29,456 nucleotides of DNA. It comes from JAWLFY01 sp964462125. GTDB taxonomy: Bacteria > Planctomycetota > Planctomycetia > Pirellulales > Pirellulaceae. Under the pieces are notes generated by a model that saw only the letters and a program-made list of their open reading frames with translations, was not told where the DNA came from and ran no database searches. The translations under genes were made by a program, and so were the position numbers. Where the stretch lies: positions 1 to 29,456 of the forward strand of contig CAYWXT010000041.1 of the NCBI GenBank assembly GCA_964462125.1, read 5' to 3'. Positions 1-9,296 of the stretch are shown here, in pieces; position 1 is the first letter of the stretch; each line of letters begins with the position of its first letter.

Positions 1-1263
1 TTCCGGGGTGGCGGAGCGGAGAAACGAAGTCGGCTGGACGTCCGGGATCGCACCGATCCGAACCTGGCTGCCGGGATCCAACGCCGAGGTGACGTGGTAG
101 CTGCCGCGACCGTCCGGGTCGTCGTCGATCACCAACACCCGCTCGGTATCGGTCAACGGCACGATGCAGCTACGGCGGTTGTCGACCGACAATGCGTCGT
201 CCGGCAGGCTGACCTCGACCGCGTGCGTCCCCGCTTCGGCGATGAAGACCTGAAACGTTTTCGTCACCGTCTCTCCAGGCTCGAGAGAGTCGATCAGGAT
301 TGCCGGTTGGGGATCGATCTCCCCGCTCACCTGGCGTGTGGGGTCGGCAACCGTGACCGATGCCCCGTAGCGGATCACGCGAGAGGAAAGCGGGACGTTG
401 CTGACCGGCGTCGCCCCTTCGTTGGCCACAGTCACCTGCAGCACCACCGGCACGCCGGCGACCCACACATCGGGGCGGGGCGAAACGTCGGTGATCGCCA
501 GGTTCCCGCCAGGATCGCTAGCGCAATCGATCATCCGAATTCGATTCCCCGCGGCGTCGATCGGGCGGAGCGATTCGGCATGCCGCTCGGTCGATTCCCA
601 GTCGCGGCGTCGAAAGTCGCTGGCGAGATAAAGTACTCCTGTGTCGGCCGAGTTGGCGTCGAGCAGGCCGGCGGCCATGTCGATCGCCGGGATCAAGTCG
701 GTGCGGACCGGCGACACCTCGGTCGCCATCACGCGATTGATCAGCGTCCCGTCTGCGAGCACCGTTTGGGCGGAGAGGTCGGCCACGGCATCCCCCGAGT
801 CCGCACCGCCACGCAGAGCGAGCGCGGCCCGGCTCGCCCGCAACACGGTCAACTGGTGGTTCCCGTCGTCGGCTGCCAAGCGGCGAGTCAGCTCCTGCAA
901 GGACCCCAGCGCCCGCTGGTAGGCGGCCCCGCCCCCGCTGGTGTCCGCCATCGAATAACTGTCATCCAACACCACCACGTGATGCGTTGTCTCTCCGCCC
1001 AGGGCCCCCAGTAACCGGCGGCCGCCGGTCCAGCCGGCGAGCAGGGCGATCAACAGTGCCGCGACCGCCAACCGCGAGAGCAGCAACAGCATCTGCCGCA
1101 GCACGATCCACTTCTTCTGCTTGCGATAACTCGCCAGCAAAAAATCCATCGCGGCCCAACGCTGGCGGCGGTGCCGCAGCAGGTTGATCAGGTGGACCAA
1201 TAGCGGGACCCCGACAAACAGGAACCCGATCGTCAGTGCAGAGAAAGTAAACAAGGCGATCAT
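1..1263 (-). CDS. BatA-like membrane protein with N-terminal aerotolerance-type domain and VWA-like region (3' part cut by window start)
   Basis: The frame runs 421 codons from an ATG at 1263 to the window edge with no stop, so the C-terminus is missing. Residues 1-85 match the BatA-type N-terminal module: a hydrophobic segment at about 5-27, a basic loop (LRHRRQRW), and a second membrane segment at about 55-78. A VWA-like domain follows, with a DxSxS metal-site motif (D100, S102, S104 in LDDSYSMAD). The later part (about 280-400) looks like periplasmic beta-rich domains. The start overlaps the DUF58 stop by four bases (ATGA), which indicates translational coupling. Family knowledge: MoxR, DUF58 and BatA genes form a conserved membrane-associated chaperone or stress module of poorly defined function. 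I infer the same kind of complex here. Confidence 0.85.
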   Translation of the reverse strand, partial: MIALFTFSALTIGFLFVGVPLLVHLINLLRHRRQRWAAMDFLLASYRKQKKWIVLRQMLLLLSRLAVAALLIALLAGWTGGRRLLGALGGETTHHVVVLDDSYSMADTSGGGAAYQRALGSLQELTRRLAADDGNHQLTVLRASRAALALRGGADSGDAVADLSAQTVLADGTLINRVMATEVSPVRTDLIPAIDMAAGLLDANSADTGVLYLASDFRRRDWESTERHAESLRPIDAAGNRIRMIDCASDPGGNLAITDVSPRPDVWVAGVPVVLQVTVANEGATPVSNVPLSSRVIRYGASVTVADPTRQVSGEIDPQPAILIDSLEPGETVTKTFQVFIAEAGTHAVEVSLPDDALSVDNRRSCIVPLTDTERVLVIDDDPDGRGSYHVTSALDPGSQVRIGAIPDVQPTSFLRSATPE

Positions 1264-2165
1264 CCGTGACGGAGTTTGGGGAGCGATTGCCGGGTCGCCA
1301 GGAACTTCGCCAAGACCGCGTCGAGCGGGTCGCTGGTGCGGGCCAGCATGTATTCAATCTGCAATCGACCGCACGCCCGCCGGGTCTGGTCCAGGTACTG
1401 CTGCAGCGCTTCGAGGTACCCCTCCCGGAGCGCCCGCGGGTTGCAGTTCAAAAACTGCTCCGTCTCCATCCCTTCAAAACGAGTCGCTCCGTCAAATTCA
1501 AAGTCGAGTTCGTGGTCGTGCAAGACATGGAACAACGCGACGTCGTGGCCGCGGGAACGAAGCATCCGCAGCCCATCGAGCAGGGAATCGACGCCGAGCA
1601 GGTCGGAGATGATCAGCACCAAGCCGCGGCGCGGGATCGCTTGCGTCAGCTCGCGGGCGACTCGGGCGAGGTCGGTGCGGCCGTCGGCTCCGACCGCATC
1701 GAGCAGCGAAATGATGCGCGTCAACTGTTGCTGATTGCTCCGCGCGGGCAGACTCTCCCGGACCTGCGTGTCGAAGGTGTACAGCCCCGCGGCGTCCTTC
1801 TGTCGCAGCGCCAAGTAGCTCAATGAGGCAGCAATGGTCGCCGAGTAGTCGAACTTGTTCGACTCCCCGTCGCCGTAGGCCATGCTGGCCGAGCGGTCGA
1901 CCAACAGGTGCAGCCGCAGATTCGTTTCCTCCTCGTACTGCTTGACGTGCAGGCGGTCCTGCCGCGCGTAGACCTTCCAGTCGATATGACGGATCTCGTC
2001 ACCTCGGGCGTACTGGCGATGCTGCAGAAACTCGATCGACTGGCCGAAGTAGGGGCTGCGGTGCATCCCGGAAAGGAACCCTTCGACGACCCGCCGGGCC
2101 GTCAGTTCCATTCGGCGGATCCGATCGGTGACTTCAGGACGCAAAAATTTTCTGGAAGCGGGCAT
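1260..2165 (-). CDS. DUF58 domain protein (VWA-like, MoxR partner)
   Basis: This 301-residue protein carries the DUF58 hallmark at about 52-80: YARGDEIRHIDWKVYARQ followed by RLHVKQYEEE. A VWA fold follows with a DxSxS metal-site motif (D90, S92, S94 in LLVDRSASMAYG). I chose the ATG at 2165 (MPASRKFLRPEV) because DUF58 proteins usually begin just before this 'FL.PEV' segment; a further 17 in-frame codons upstream look non-native. With this start the gene overlaps the end of moxR by 32 bases, and its stop overlaps the next start as ATGA. Family knowledge: DUF58 proteins pair with MoxR ATPases. The client is unknown. No membrane segment is visible, so it is probably cytoplasmic and held at the membrane by the BatA-like neighbour. 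Confidence 0.93.
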   Translation of the reverse strand: MPASRKFLRPEVTDRIRRMELTARRVVEGFLSGMHRSPYFGQSIEFLQHRQYARGDEIRHIDWKVYARQDRLHVKQYEEETNLRLHLLVDRSASMAYGDGESNKFDYSATIAASLSYLALRQKDAAGLYTFDTQVRESLPARSNQQQLTRIISLLDAVGADGRTDLARVARELTQAIPRRGLVLIISDLLGVDSLLDGLRMLRSRGHDVALFHVLHDHELDFEFDGATRFEGMETEQFLNCNPRALREGYLEALQQYLDQTRRACGRLQIEYMLARTSDPLDAVLAKFLATRQSLPKLRHG

Positions 2166-3216
2166 CTCGAGAAAGCTCGTCCTCGGTGGTAGGGGTCGCC
2201 GCAATGATCCGCTCAATCACGTCGTCACTGCTCACCCCGTCGCTCTCAGCGGCGAAGTTGACGACCATTCGGTGCCGGAGCACCGGCGCGGCGAGGGCCT
2301 GGATATCGTCGACCTGGACATGGAATCGCCCTTGCAGCAACGCTCGGGCTTTGCCTCCCAGAATCAGAAACTGCACCGCGCGCGGCCCGGCTCCCCAGCC
2401 GACCAGGTCGTTGACGAAGTCGGGAACCCCGTCGGAACCGACGCGCGTCTGGCGGACCAAGGAGAGTGTGTACCGCACGACGTGATCGCTGACCGGCACC
2501 TGGCGGACGAGCTGCTGCAAACGGAGGATCTCCTCGGCCCCCAACACCGCCTGGACCTCCATCGTCGTCGATCCGGTTGTCCGCCGAGCAACCTCGAACT
2601 CCTCGTCGAAATTCGGATACTCGACGAAGACCTTGAACATGAACCGGTCCTGCTGGGCCTCGGGCAACGGGTAGGTTCCCTCCTGCTCGATCGGGTTTTG
2701 CGTCGCCAGGACGAAAAACGGGTCATCCAGCGGGTGGCGGATACGCCCCACCGTGACCTGCCGCTCCTGCATCGCTTCCAACAGCGCGGCTTGGGTCTTC
2801 GGCGGGGTCCGGTTGATCTCATCGGCCAATACCACGTTGGCAAACAGCGGCCCCTGCATGAACCGCATTTCCCGGTGCCCGGTCGCCCGGTCCTCCTCGA
2901 TGATCTCTGTTCCCGTCACGTCGGCCGGCATCAGGTCCGGGGTGAACTGGATTCGGCTGAACGAGAGGTCCAACGTCTTGGCAAGGGTGCTGATCATCAG
3001 CGTCTTGGCCAACCCGGGGACTCCCTCGAGCATGCAGTGACCGCGGCTGAACAAACAGATCATCAACTCGTCGATCACGTTTTCCTGGCCAACGATGATC
3101 TTGCCGAGCTGCTCCAGGATCCGATTGCGGGCCTCATGCAGCCGCCCCGCATCGGCCTCGCTCAAAATCTCGCCGGCGGGAGGGGATTCGTGGCGGGTCT
3201 CAGCATCGGCGGACAT
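2134..3216 (-). CDS. MoxR-family AAA+ ATPase
   Basis: This 360-residue protein is full length for MoxR. Walker A is GVPGLAKT (residues 65-72) and Walker B is VVLADEINR (D132, E133). Further MoxR landmarks are the TPDLMPADVTGTE segment after Walker A and ATQNPIEQEGTYPLPEAQQDRF downstream of Walker B. The function is that of a cytoplasmic ATP-driven chaperone or remodelling factor that works with VWA proteins. It heads an operon with the DUF58 and BatA-like genes, with overlapping ends throughout. The ATG at 3216 is preceded by a good Shine-Dalgarno (GAAGGA, six bases away), which is rare in this window. The specific substrate cannot be told from sequence. Confidence 0.96.
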   Translation of the reverse strand: MSADAETRHESPPAGEILSEADAGRLHEARNRILEQLGKIIVGQENVIDELMICLFSRGHCMLEGVPGLAKTLMISTLAKTLDLSFSRIQFTPDLMPADVTGTEIIEEDRATGHREMRFMQGPLFANVVLADEINRTPPKTQAALLEAMQERQVTVGRIRHPLDDPFFVLATQNPIEQEGTYPLPEAQQDRFMFKVFVEYPNFDEEFEVARRTTGSTTMEVQAVLGAEEILRLQQLVRQVPVSDHVVRYTLSLVRQTRVGSDGVPDFVNDLVGWGAGPRAVQFLILGGKARALLQGRFHVQVDDIQALAAPVLRHRMVVNFAAESDGVSSDDVIERIIAATPTTEDELSRDARFQKIFAS

Positions 3217-3222
3217 GGATCA

Positions 3223-3228
3223 TCCTTC
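3223..3228 (-). promoter_or_regulatory. Shine-Dalgarno site of moxR
   Basis: GAAGGA on the minus strand, six bases upstream of the ATG at 3216. It fixes the moxR start; most other genes here have no comparable site. Confidence 0.6.
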
Positions 3229-3265
3229 AGTATTGGCCAGGGTTTCCGGGGAACACCTTCGGTCG

Positions 3266-3284
3266 GGTGAACCACCCGTTCACC
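3266..3284. repeat. Perfect 7-bp inverted repeat upstream of moxR
   Basis: GGTGAAC, five bases, GTTCACC: a perfect dyad located 50-68 bases upstream of the moxR start and 67 bases after the response-regulator stop. There is no T-run beside it, so an operator-type site or a weak RNA hairpin is more likely than an intrinsic terminator. The role is not established. Confidence 0.45.
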
Positions 3285-3350
3285 TCTCTACAGAATAGCA
3301 GCTGAGGTCAAGTGCGGCGCCAGGTCGCAGCGGGAAAGTGCGGAGCCTCG

Positions 3351-4274
3351 CTAGGACTGCTCCTCAATCGGTTCGGTCGACGCCGGCTTCCGTTTTTGCA
3401 TCCGGATCTCGTTCCCCCGGTCATTGTGCCGGACTTCGTCCATGAAGGCGTTGATCAAAAGCAGCCCGCGGCCGCTGATGTTCTCCAGGTTCGCCGGGTC
3501 GGTCGGATCGGGCACCTCGCCGATGTCAAACCCCTCCCCCTCATCGCGGACGACGAAGACGGCTTGCGTCCGCGACGCGGTCAGGGCGACCAAGACGCGG
3601 CGGTCGCAGTAGGGAGGGGACTGTTGACGAGCTCGAATTTGATCGGTATACGCCGATCCGTCACCGAGCTCCCGAAGCTCCGAGGCGACCTCGAGGTTGC
3701 CATGGATCATGGCGTTCACGATCGCTTCATCCAACGCCATCGCGACTTGTGTCCATTCCATCTCGTCGAACAGCTCCAACTCCTGGTTCGCCTCCTCCAA
3801 CCGCGCGATCACACCGGGAACCAGGCTGTCGTTGTTGGGGAGCCGAAACTCGAGCTGGGTCTGGGTCAAACAGGCGCAGGCGGTCTCGGCCTCCGCCGTG
3901 GCATCGCTGATCGCCAAGACCTGCTTGACGGTTTCCACCAGCCCAGGTTGCATCTCCGACTTGGGGACATAACTGATCGCCCCCTTGAGAAGGGCCTCAG
4001 CAGCGATCTCGTCGGTGCCGGTCCCCGTGGTCAAGATCACTGGGACCCCGGGGGCCAACCGCTTGATCGCCTCGACCAGCTCCAAGCCGTTCATGTTGGG
4101 CATGTCGAGGTCGGTGACGATCACCTGCGGACGCTGCTTCTCAAAGACATCCATCGCCAACACCCCGTCCGCGGCCGTCAGGACCTCGAAGCCACCGGAC
4201 TCCAGCAACCCCTGCATCTGGGCCAGCTGCGTGGGGCTGTCATCGACCAGGAGAACGCGACAGGGTTGCGTCAT
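3351..4274 (-). CDS. Response regulator receiver domain fused to anti-sigma-type HATPase domain
   Basis: This 307-residue protein starts at MTQPCRVLLVDDS (ATG at 4274); thirty in-frame codons upstream show no domain. Residues 5-120 form a CheY-like receiver with the acidic pair D11/D12, phospho-acceptor D55 (VTDLDMPNMNG), the switch threonine in ILTTGTGT and the lysine in VPKSEM. Residues ~140-300 form a GHKL ATPase of the RsbW/SpoIIAB type: N-box EAIVNAMIHGN, G1 box DEGEGFD and G2 box SGRGLLLINAFMDEV. No histidine phospho-acceptor (DHp) helix is seen, so it is not a histidine kinase. I infer that phosphorylation of the receiver controls a serine-kinase or anti-sigma activity. The cognate kinase and target are not in the window. 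No clear ribosome binding site precedes the start. Confidence 0.9.
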   Translation of the reverse strand: MTQPCRVLLVDDSPTQLAQMQGLLESGGFEVLTAADGVLAMDVFEKQRPQVIVTDLDMPNMNGLELVEAIKRLAPGVPVILTTGTGTDEIAAEALLKGAISYVPKSEMQPGLVETVKQVLAISDATAEAETACACLTQTQLEFRLPNNDSLVPGVIARLEEANQELELFDEMEWTQVAMALDEAIVNAMIHGNLEVASELRELGDGSAYTDQIRARQQSPPYCDRRVLVALTASRTQAVFVVRDEGEGFDIGEVPDPTDPANLENISGRGLLLINAFMDEVRHNDRGNEIRMQKRKPASTEPIEEQS

Positions 4275-4481
4275 GGCTGCTGGTGACTCGTGGGCTGGAC
4301 GGAATCCCGCGACGCGAAAGGCTCCCAAGCGGCGAGCCAGACCATCGCACGAGTTTTCAAACAAAGCGAAAGGTGCTCAAACGAAGGTCCGCCCCGATTC
4401 CATCCAGAGCCTAACGCTGGGGACTCGCTGCAACAAGGGACAGAAATCGGCGAGCCGGATGGACTGCAATACCGATGTCAC

Positions 4482-7400
4482 TCAGCGCGTCCCCTCTCCT
4501 GAGTCCGCCCGCTCGACGGTCACGGCCATGACCATCGGCGCCGTGCGGTCCTCCCCCTTGACCAGCTCGATCGCAGCGATCGGCTCCTCACGCTGCGGGT
4601 GAACCGCCAGCCGCCGAATCTGCTGATTGCCAAGCGCAAATGCGAATGCCGACTCCGGAACGTCGACGCGGCGAATGTAATCCGCGAAATGGACGCCGTT
4701 CTTCAACCGATGATCTTCTGTCTCCCCATCGGCGTAGTGCAGGCGCACGATCATGGAAACCGATTCGCCACCGCTCGCCGGGTGACCCCAACCGCTGACG
4801 CCGCTGAGCAAGTGAATCGCGTCGGCTTCGGTATTGCAAGGAATTCGCACCGATGCGGGCATCTTCGGGGGAAGACTCCCCTGCGGCCCCCGCAACAGGA
4901 TCAAGTTACGGATGCGATCGCCCCGCGGATCGACCAATTGAAATGGCACCCCGCCGGATTCCTTCATCGACCAGTCATCAAAAATCATCCGGTCCGGGCC
5001 GTCATCCCCCTCGTGGAACAACCCCTTGGTGCTCACCGCCGTGGCCACCTTACCGATCGGCAGCGGGACGTAACGCCCCTTCGCCGTTAGAAACTCCAAC
5101 AAATCGGCGAATCCCTGCTCGTCGATCTGCTTCTCGAACCCCTCCGGCATCACCGACTTGTTTGACGCCACCAACTCCTCGATCTCCTCCCGCAGGATCA
5201 AATGCTGCTTGGCCTGCGAATCGATCAGTTCAATCGAGGTTTGCGTTTCCGACGCGAGCATCCCCGACAACACGATCCCGTCGGTGGTCAGCACCGAATA
5301 GCTTTGGTAGTTCCCTTCGACGCTGCTGCTGGGATCCAAAATCTGCGTCAACAGTTCTTCTTTCGGGTGCACTGCCATCCCAGTCAGGTCGGGCCCCACC
5401 TCCTTTCCCTCGCGCTGGTGCCGATGACAGTTCGCACAGTGCTTTTTGTAGATTTCCCGCCCCCGCTCGACGCTTCCCGCCCGCTCGGTCACCGGCAGGA
5501 AGGCTTGGAGCACCTTTGCCCGGTCGGGGCTCGGCAGCCCCCCTTCTTGCGACATCACTTGCTCGGCCAGCTGCCGAATCTCGCGGTCAGGGTGCGCCAA
5601 CAGCGATTGCTGTTGGTCCAACGGCAATTCCTGCCGCCCCACGCGGCCCGATTCCATTGCCTCCAACAACGTGCGCGTCGTCTCTCCCCTTGCGGTCAAG
5701 GTGCGTATCGCCGCCGGCCGGACCTGGGGGGTCAACGAATCGAGCTTCGAGAGGACCAGTTCCCCGAGCCCGTCGGCGCGCGATCGGCGAAACGCTTCCA
5801 GGATGCCGGTCGCAACGGCGGGCGCCGTTTGCGGTGTGACCAACTCCAACAGCGACTCGGTCGTTTGAAGATCCTCGCGGGCCAGATCGACCAGTTGCTC
5901 TGCCGCCTCGATCCGGATCTCGTCGCTGGCGTCGCGGTCATCGACGGTCGCTAACAGTGAACCGGCGATCTGGTCCGCGTGCTCCGCAAGCCGATCGCTC
6001 CCCCATAGCTGCGCGAGACGGACCAAGCGCCCCCGAGTTGCCGACGGTAACCGCTGCAGCAACGCCACCAATGCTTCATCGGTCGCCGGATCAAGTCGAA
6101 TCGACTCGTCGGCGGGCCAACCCTTGGTCAATCCTTCCACCACCGCTGCAGCAAGCCCCGGATCGGCCTGTGCCAGGGCAACGAGCACCCGCCGAGCCCC
6201 ACTGCCATCGGCCGAGCGCGCCACGTGCTCCGCAACGGTCGAGGCAACGCGGAGCGGTGGTTCCTCGTCGGCAGAGCGTTTTGAAAGCCCGACCAACACC
6301 TCAACCGCGTTGGTCGCCGCGGCACTGGTCGATGCATCGATGATCCAGCGATCGTTCGCGTGACGCGGGTCGTGCAACGCATCGATCACCGCCCGGCCAG
6401 CCGGTCCCGAGGGCGGCATCTCCGCAATCGCCAGCAACGAGGCCAGCCGCACCTGCGCGTCCTCATGCGACAGCGCGCCCGATTCCAACAGCCGTTCGCG
6501 CCCGGCCTCCGTCGGCGGCAATACTGCGACCGCAGTGCGAACGACGCCTGCTGACCGGTGACGAAGCCCGTTCGCCAGCAGCGACATCGCCTCCTTTCCC
6601 TCGAGCAATCCCAACCCATCGAGGGTCCGCAGGGCATGGATCGCGGCCACATCCAAGCCTGACTTATCGAGCTGCGGCTGCCGGATCAATGCGGCCAGCT
6701 GATTTATAGGTTCCTTTGTCCCGGCATTTACCGAGGAGAGCGATCGGGGGGGCGGGCTCTCCGATCCCGTTCCCGCCGCCATCGATTCCACCAACAACCG
6801 CTGGGCATGCCGGCGCCAAAACAAATTCGGATCCTGGAGCGCTGCGACCAACTCGTTCGGCGACGCCTCCGCGAGCGAATCCGTTTCGGGTGTTGGGCCG
6901 CCGCGATCACCGGTGTAGCGGATACGGTAGATACGGGCGTGCTTTTTGTCGCGCAAATCGGTTTCATACGCGTTGCCCGGCCCCGTTTCAAAACCGACCG
7001 GCGTCGGGTTGTGTTGCACGATGTAGTTGTACCAGTCGATGACCCACACGTTCCCGTCGGGACCGACCTCCGCCATCGTCGGCGCGCTCCACTCGTCGTC
7101 ACTGGCGAGTAGGTTCAACGGGCTGGTTGAGCGGAACGCTGAACCGTCGTCGCGTTCCAGCACGAACGTGCCGACCAAATGACCGGTGGGTCCCGCGACG
7201 AAAGCGGTCCGATTCCAGTACTCCGGTGGATAGTTCCGTGCCGTGTAGAGCGCGTGTCCCGCAGCCGCGGTGTAGCCGCCATGATGGTCGACCTGGCGAA
7301 CGTCGTCGGTGATCGGATGAAACTGGTGCGTGTCGGCGATCCCCTCCAGACGGGTCGAGGTCCAACCGCGAACCCGTTCGTAAAACCGATTCGGCACCGG

Positions 7401-8999
7401 CATGAATTCACTTGGGTTTCGGTTCGCAGTGGAGCCGAATAACAACCCCTCCTCGCTCAGCCCCAACCCCCAGGTGTTGTTGTTCGTGTTGCGGAGAAAT
7501 TCAAAGTCAGTCACCTCCACCTCGCCGGCGACCCGCTCGACCTGGAACCGATAAAAGCCGGTTCGAAACGACTCGCTGCGGCCGGCGATCTCGCCTTCAA
7601 ACCCGGCGTATCCAACGACGCCGTAAAACCACCCGTCGAATCCGTCCTGCAGATTGCTCGGGCCGGCGTGGGTGTCGTCCGTCTTCCACCCCGTGAACAA
7701 CACCTTGCGGACATCGGCGCGGTCATCGCCGTTGGTGTCTTGCAGGAACAACGTGTGGGGCGGTTGGTGAACGATGACACCGTCGTGGGAAAACGCGATG
7801 CTGGTGGGAATACTCAGGTTCTCCGCGAACAGGGTGAACCGATCCGCCCTGCCGTCGCCGTTGGTGTCCTCGCAAATGCGGATCCGGTCGCGCCCCATGC
7901 CCTCCGGTTGCTGCTCGTTCGGATAGTCCACCGTCTCGGCCACCCACAGCCGGCCGCGATGATCCCAACTCATGCAGATCGGTTTGCCCCCCAGATCCGG
8001 CTCGGAGGCGAACAGCTCGACCTCAAAATCTTGGGGCACCACAAAGTGCTTGATCGATTCCTGGGGTGACAGCGGCTTCTGCATCCGCCCCCGGGGCTGG
8101 GCCTGCTCACCCCACTTCTCGCCGCGGACATAGTTCGGGATCTTCGGGCCGACCTCGACGTACTCGAAGGGCTCCACGTCGGTTCGCCGCGGCGTCATCG
8201 AAACATCGGCGAACGGGTCCGGATCGCGACGGCGGAACTCCGGCACCACCGACGGGTCGCCGCCGCACGCCCAGCGAATGCCGCGCTCGACAAGGTTATG
8301 AAAGCCGGGATGGGTAAAGGTCCGCTGGTCATGTCCCCAAGCGGTGTAAAAGACGCGTCCCTCGCCTTGCGTCCGCACCCATGTCCACGGTTCGCGCTGC
8401 TCCTGCTCCATGCGAACCTCCAACACCGTGCGGTTCACCGGGTTGTGCGCGGTGTGGACATACGTCTCGTCCCAACTCTCGAAGCTCTGGTAACCCTGCA
8501 TCAAAGGATGCGATTGCCCCTCCTCGGTCGCCTGGACTGAAAAAACGCCGGTCTCGTGCCGTTGAAATTGGCCTCCCATCAGCGCCACGATGCGTGGATC
8601 GTTCCGGAAGCAATAGGAAGCAGAGTGCAGCGGGATGAAACCGCCTCCGGCCTCGACATACTCCAGCAGTGCGTCCGCCTGAGCCGGCTCGATCCGATCA
8701 ATGTTCGCGTACAGGATCAACCCGTCGAACTCACTGAGCCGCTCCGAACGGAGCGCCGCCTCGGCGTTCTCGGTGTAGGTGACCCTGATGCCCCGCTGTT
8801 CCAGCACCGGCATCAGCTCCGAAGCCCGCCGCGCGGGTTGATGCGGTCCTTGGTCGCCGAGAAGCAGCACCCGCAGCGATTCGGGCGAGTCACCGCTCGA
8901 TGTCTGCTCCGCAAAACCAGCGACACATGCGATCGAGAACCAGGTGCCCAACGACAGACCAACGATCCATCGCCGCCAAAAACTCATCGGATGAAACAT
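4482..8999 (-). CDS. Exported ThuA / PVC-type beta-propeller / HEAT-repeat / cytochrome c (CxxCH) protein
   Basis: About 1505 residues from MFHPMSFWRRW (ATG at 8999); an ATG at 8987 is equally possible. A signal peptide ends near AGFAEQ (about residue 30). Domains in order: ThuA-like (about 40-245; LRVLLLGDQ, GGGFIPLHSASYCF, AWGHDQRTFTHPGF); a planctomycete 'membrane-bound dehydrogenase'-type beta-propeller (about 310-700) with repeated DTNGDGRADRF/DTNGDDRADVRK Ca-like loops; alpha-helical HEAT-type repeats (about 700-1140); a c-type heme site CANCH (C1188, C1191, H1192) followed by GPDLTGMA and a distal MPEGFEKQ methionine region; and a C-terminal beta domain resembling carbohydrate-binding NPCBM/discoidin folds (about 1310-1500). 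The family is large in Planctomycetota and is thought to act in periplasmic sugar oxidation. The exact substrate is unknown. A further 111 in-frame codons upstream lie in the divergent promoter region and were excluded. Confidence 0.92.
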   Translation of the reverse strand: MFHPMSFWRRWIVGLSLGTWFSIACVAGFAEQTSSGDSPESLRVLLLGDQGPHQPARRASELMPVLEQRGIRVTYTENAEAALRSERLSEFDGLILYANIDRIEPAQADALLEYVEAGGGFIPLHSASYCFRNDPRIVALMGGQFQRHETGVFSVQATEEGQSHPLMQGYQSFESWDETYVHTAHNPVNRTVLEVRMEQEQREPWTWVRTQGEGRVFYTAWGHDQRTFTHPGFHNLVERGIRWACGGDPSVVPEFRRRDPDPFADVSMTPRRTDVEPFEYVEVGPKIPNYVRGEKWGEQAQPRGRMQKPLSPQESIKHFVVPQDFEVELFASEPDLGGKPICMSWDHRGRLWVAETVDYPNEQQPEGMGRDRIRICEDTNGDGRADRFTLFAENLSIPTSIAFSHDGVIVHQPPHTLFLQDTNGDDRADVRKVLFTGWKTDDTHAGPSNLQDGFDGWFYGVVGYAGFEGEIAGRSESFRTGFYRFQVERVAGEVEVTDFEFLRNTNNNTWGLGLSEEGLLFGSTANRNPSEFMPVPNRFYERVRGWTSTRLEGIADTHQFHPITDDVRQVDHHGGYTAAAGHALYTARNYPPEYWNRTAFVAGPTGHLVGTFVLERDDGSAFRSTSPLNLLASDDEWSAPTMAEVGPDGNVWVIDWYNYIVQHNPTPVGFETGPGNAYETDLRDKKHARIYRIRYTGDRGGPTPETDSLAEASPNELVAALQDPNLFWRRHAQRLLVESMAAGTGSESPPPRSLSSVNAGTKEPINQLAALIRQPQLDKSGLDVAAIHALRTLDGLGLLEGKEAMSLLANGLRHRSAGVVRTAVAVLPPTEAGRERLLESGALSHEDAQVRLASLLAIAEMPPSGPAGRAVIDALHDPRHANDRWIIDASTSAAATNAVEVLVGLSKRSADEEPPLRVASTVAEHVARSADGSGARRVLVALAQADPGLAAAVVEGLTKGWPADESIRLDPATDEALVALLQRLPSATRGRLVRLAQLWGSDRLAEHADQIAGSLLATVDDRDASDEIRIEAAEQLVDLAREDLQTTESLLELVTPQTAPAVATGILEAFRRSRADGLGELVLSKLDSLTPQVRPAAIRTLTARGETTRTLLEAMESGRVGRQELPLDQQQSLLAHPDREIRQLAEQVMSQEGGLPSPDRAKVLQAFLPVTERAGSVERGREIYKKHCANCHRHQREGKEVGPDLTGMAVHPKEELLTQILDPSSSVEGNYQSYSVLTTDGIVLSGMLASETQTSIELIDSQAKQHLILREEIEELVASNKSVMPEGFEKQIDEQGFADLLEFLTAKGRYVPLPIGKVATAVSTKGLFHEGDDGPDRMIFDDWSMKESGGVPFQLVDPRGDRIRNLILLRGPQGSLPPKMPASVRIPCNTEADAIHLLSGVSGWGHPASGGESVSMIVRLHYADGETEDHRLKNGVHFADYIRRVDVPESAFAFALGNQQIRRLAVHPQREEPIAAIELVKGEDRTAPMVMAVTVERADSGEGTR

Positions 9000-9253
9000 A
9001 TGGGCGTCAAATTCAGGGGAAAAGAGAGGAGGACTCGTCCGCTTCAGAACATAGAATAACGTGTCGAGCGGAGGATTTCTCGCCGGAACCTGCTCCAAAT
9101 GCGATCGTCGCCCCGAGCGTCCCAGGCGCCCCGGGGCAACGGCACGCCGCCGGCTGCTCCGGGGCGGTGCCACGAGCTGCTCACCCGCCCGGCAGGCATC
9201 GAGGAAGACGCGGTGGTTTTTCTTCTCGGTCCTCACGCGATGCCTCCCGGCGA

Positions 9254-9259
9254 TATACT
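9254..9259 (+). promoter_or_regulatory. Possible -10 element for the M50 protease gene
   Basis: TATACT lies about 50 bases upstream of the proposed GTG start at 9310. No TTGACA-like -35 is found 16-18 bases upstream, so this rests on one hexamer. Confidence 0.25.
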
Positions 9260-9296
9260 GGTCCCGATTTCTCTGGTCGACTCGCTTCTCGCCCGC

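Noticed and set aside
2128..3270. 380-codon plus-strand frame opposite moxR
   Set aside because: It is antisense to a well-supported MoxR gene and has no recognisable motifs.
3312..4286. 324-codon plus-strand frame opposite the response regulator
   Set aside because: It is antisense to the receiver-HATPase gene, and its product is low-complexity His/Asp/Gln-rich sequence.
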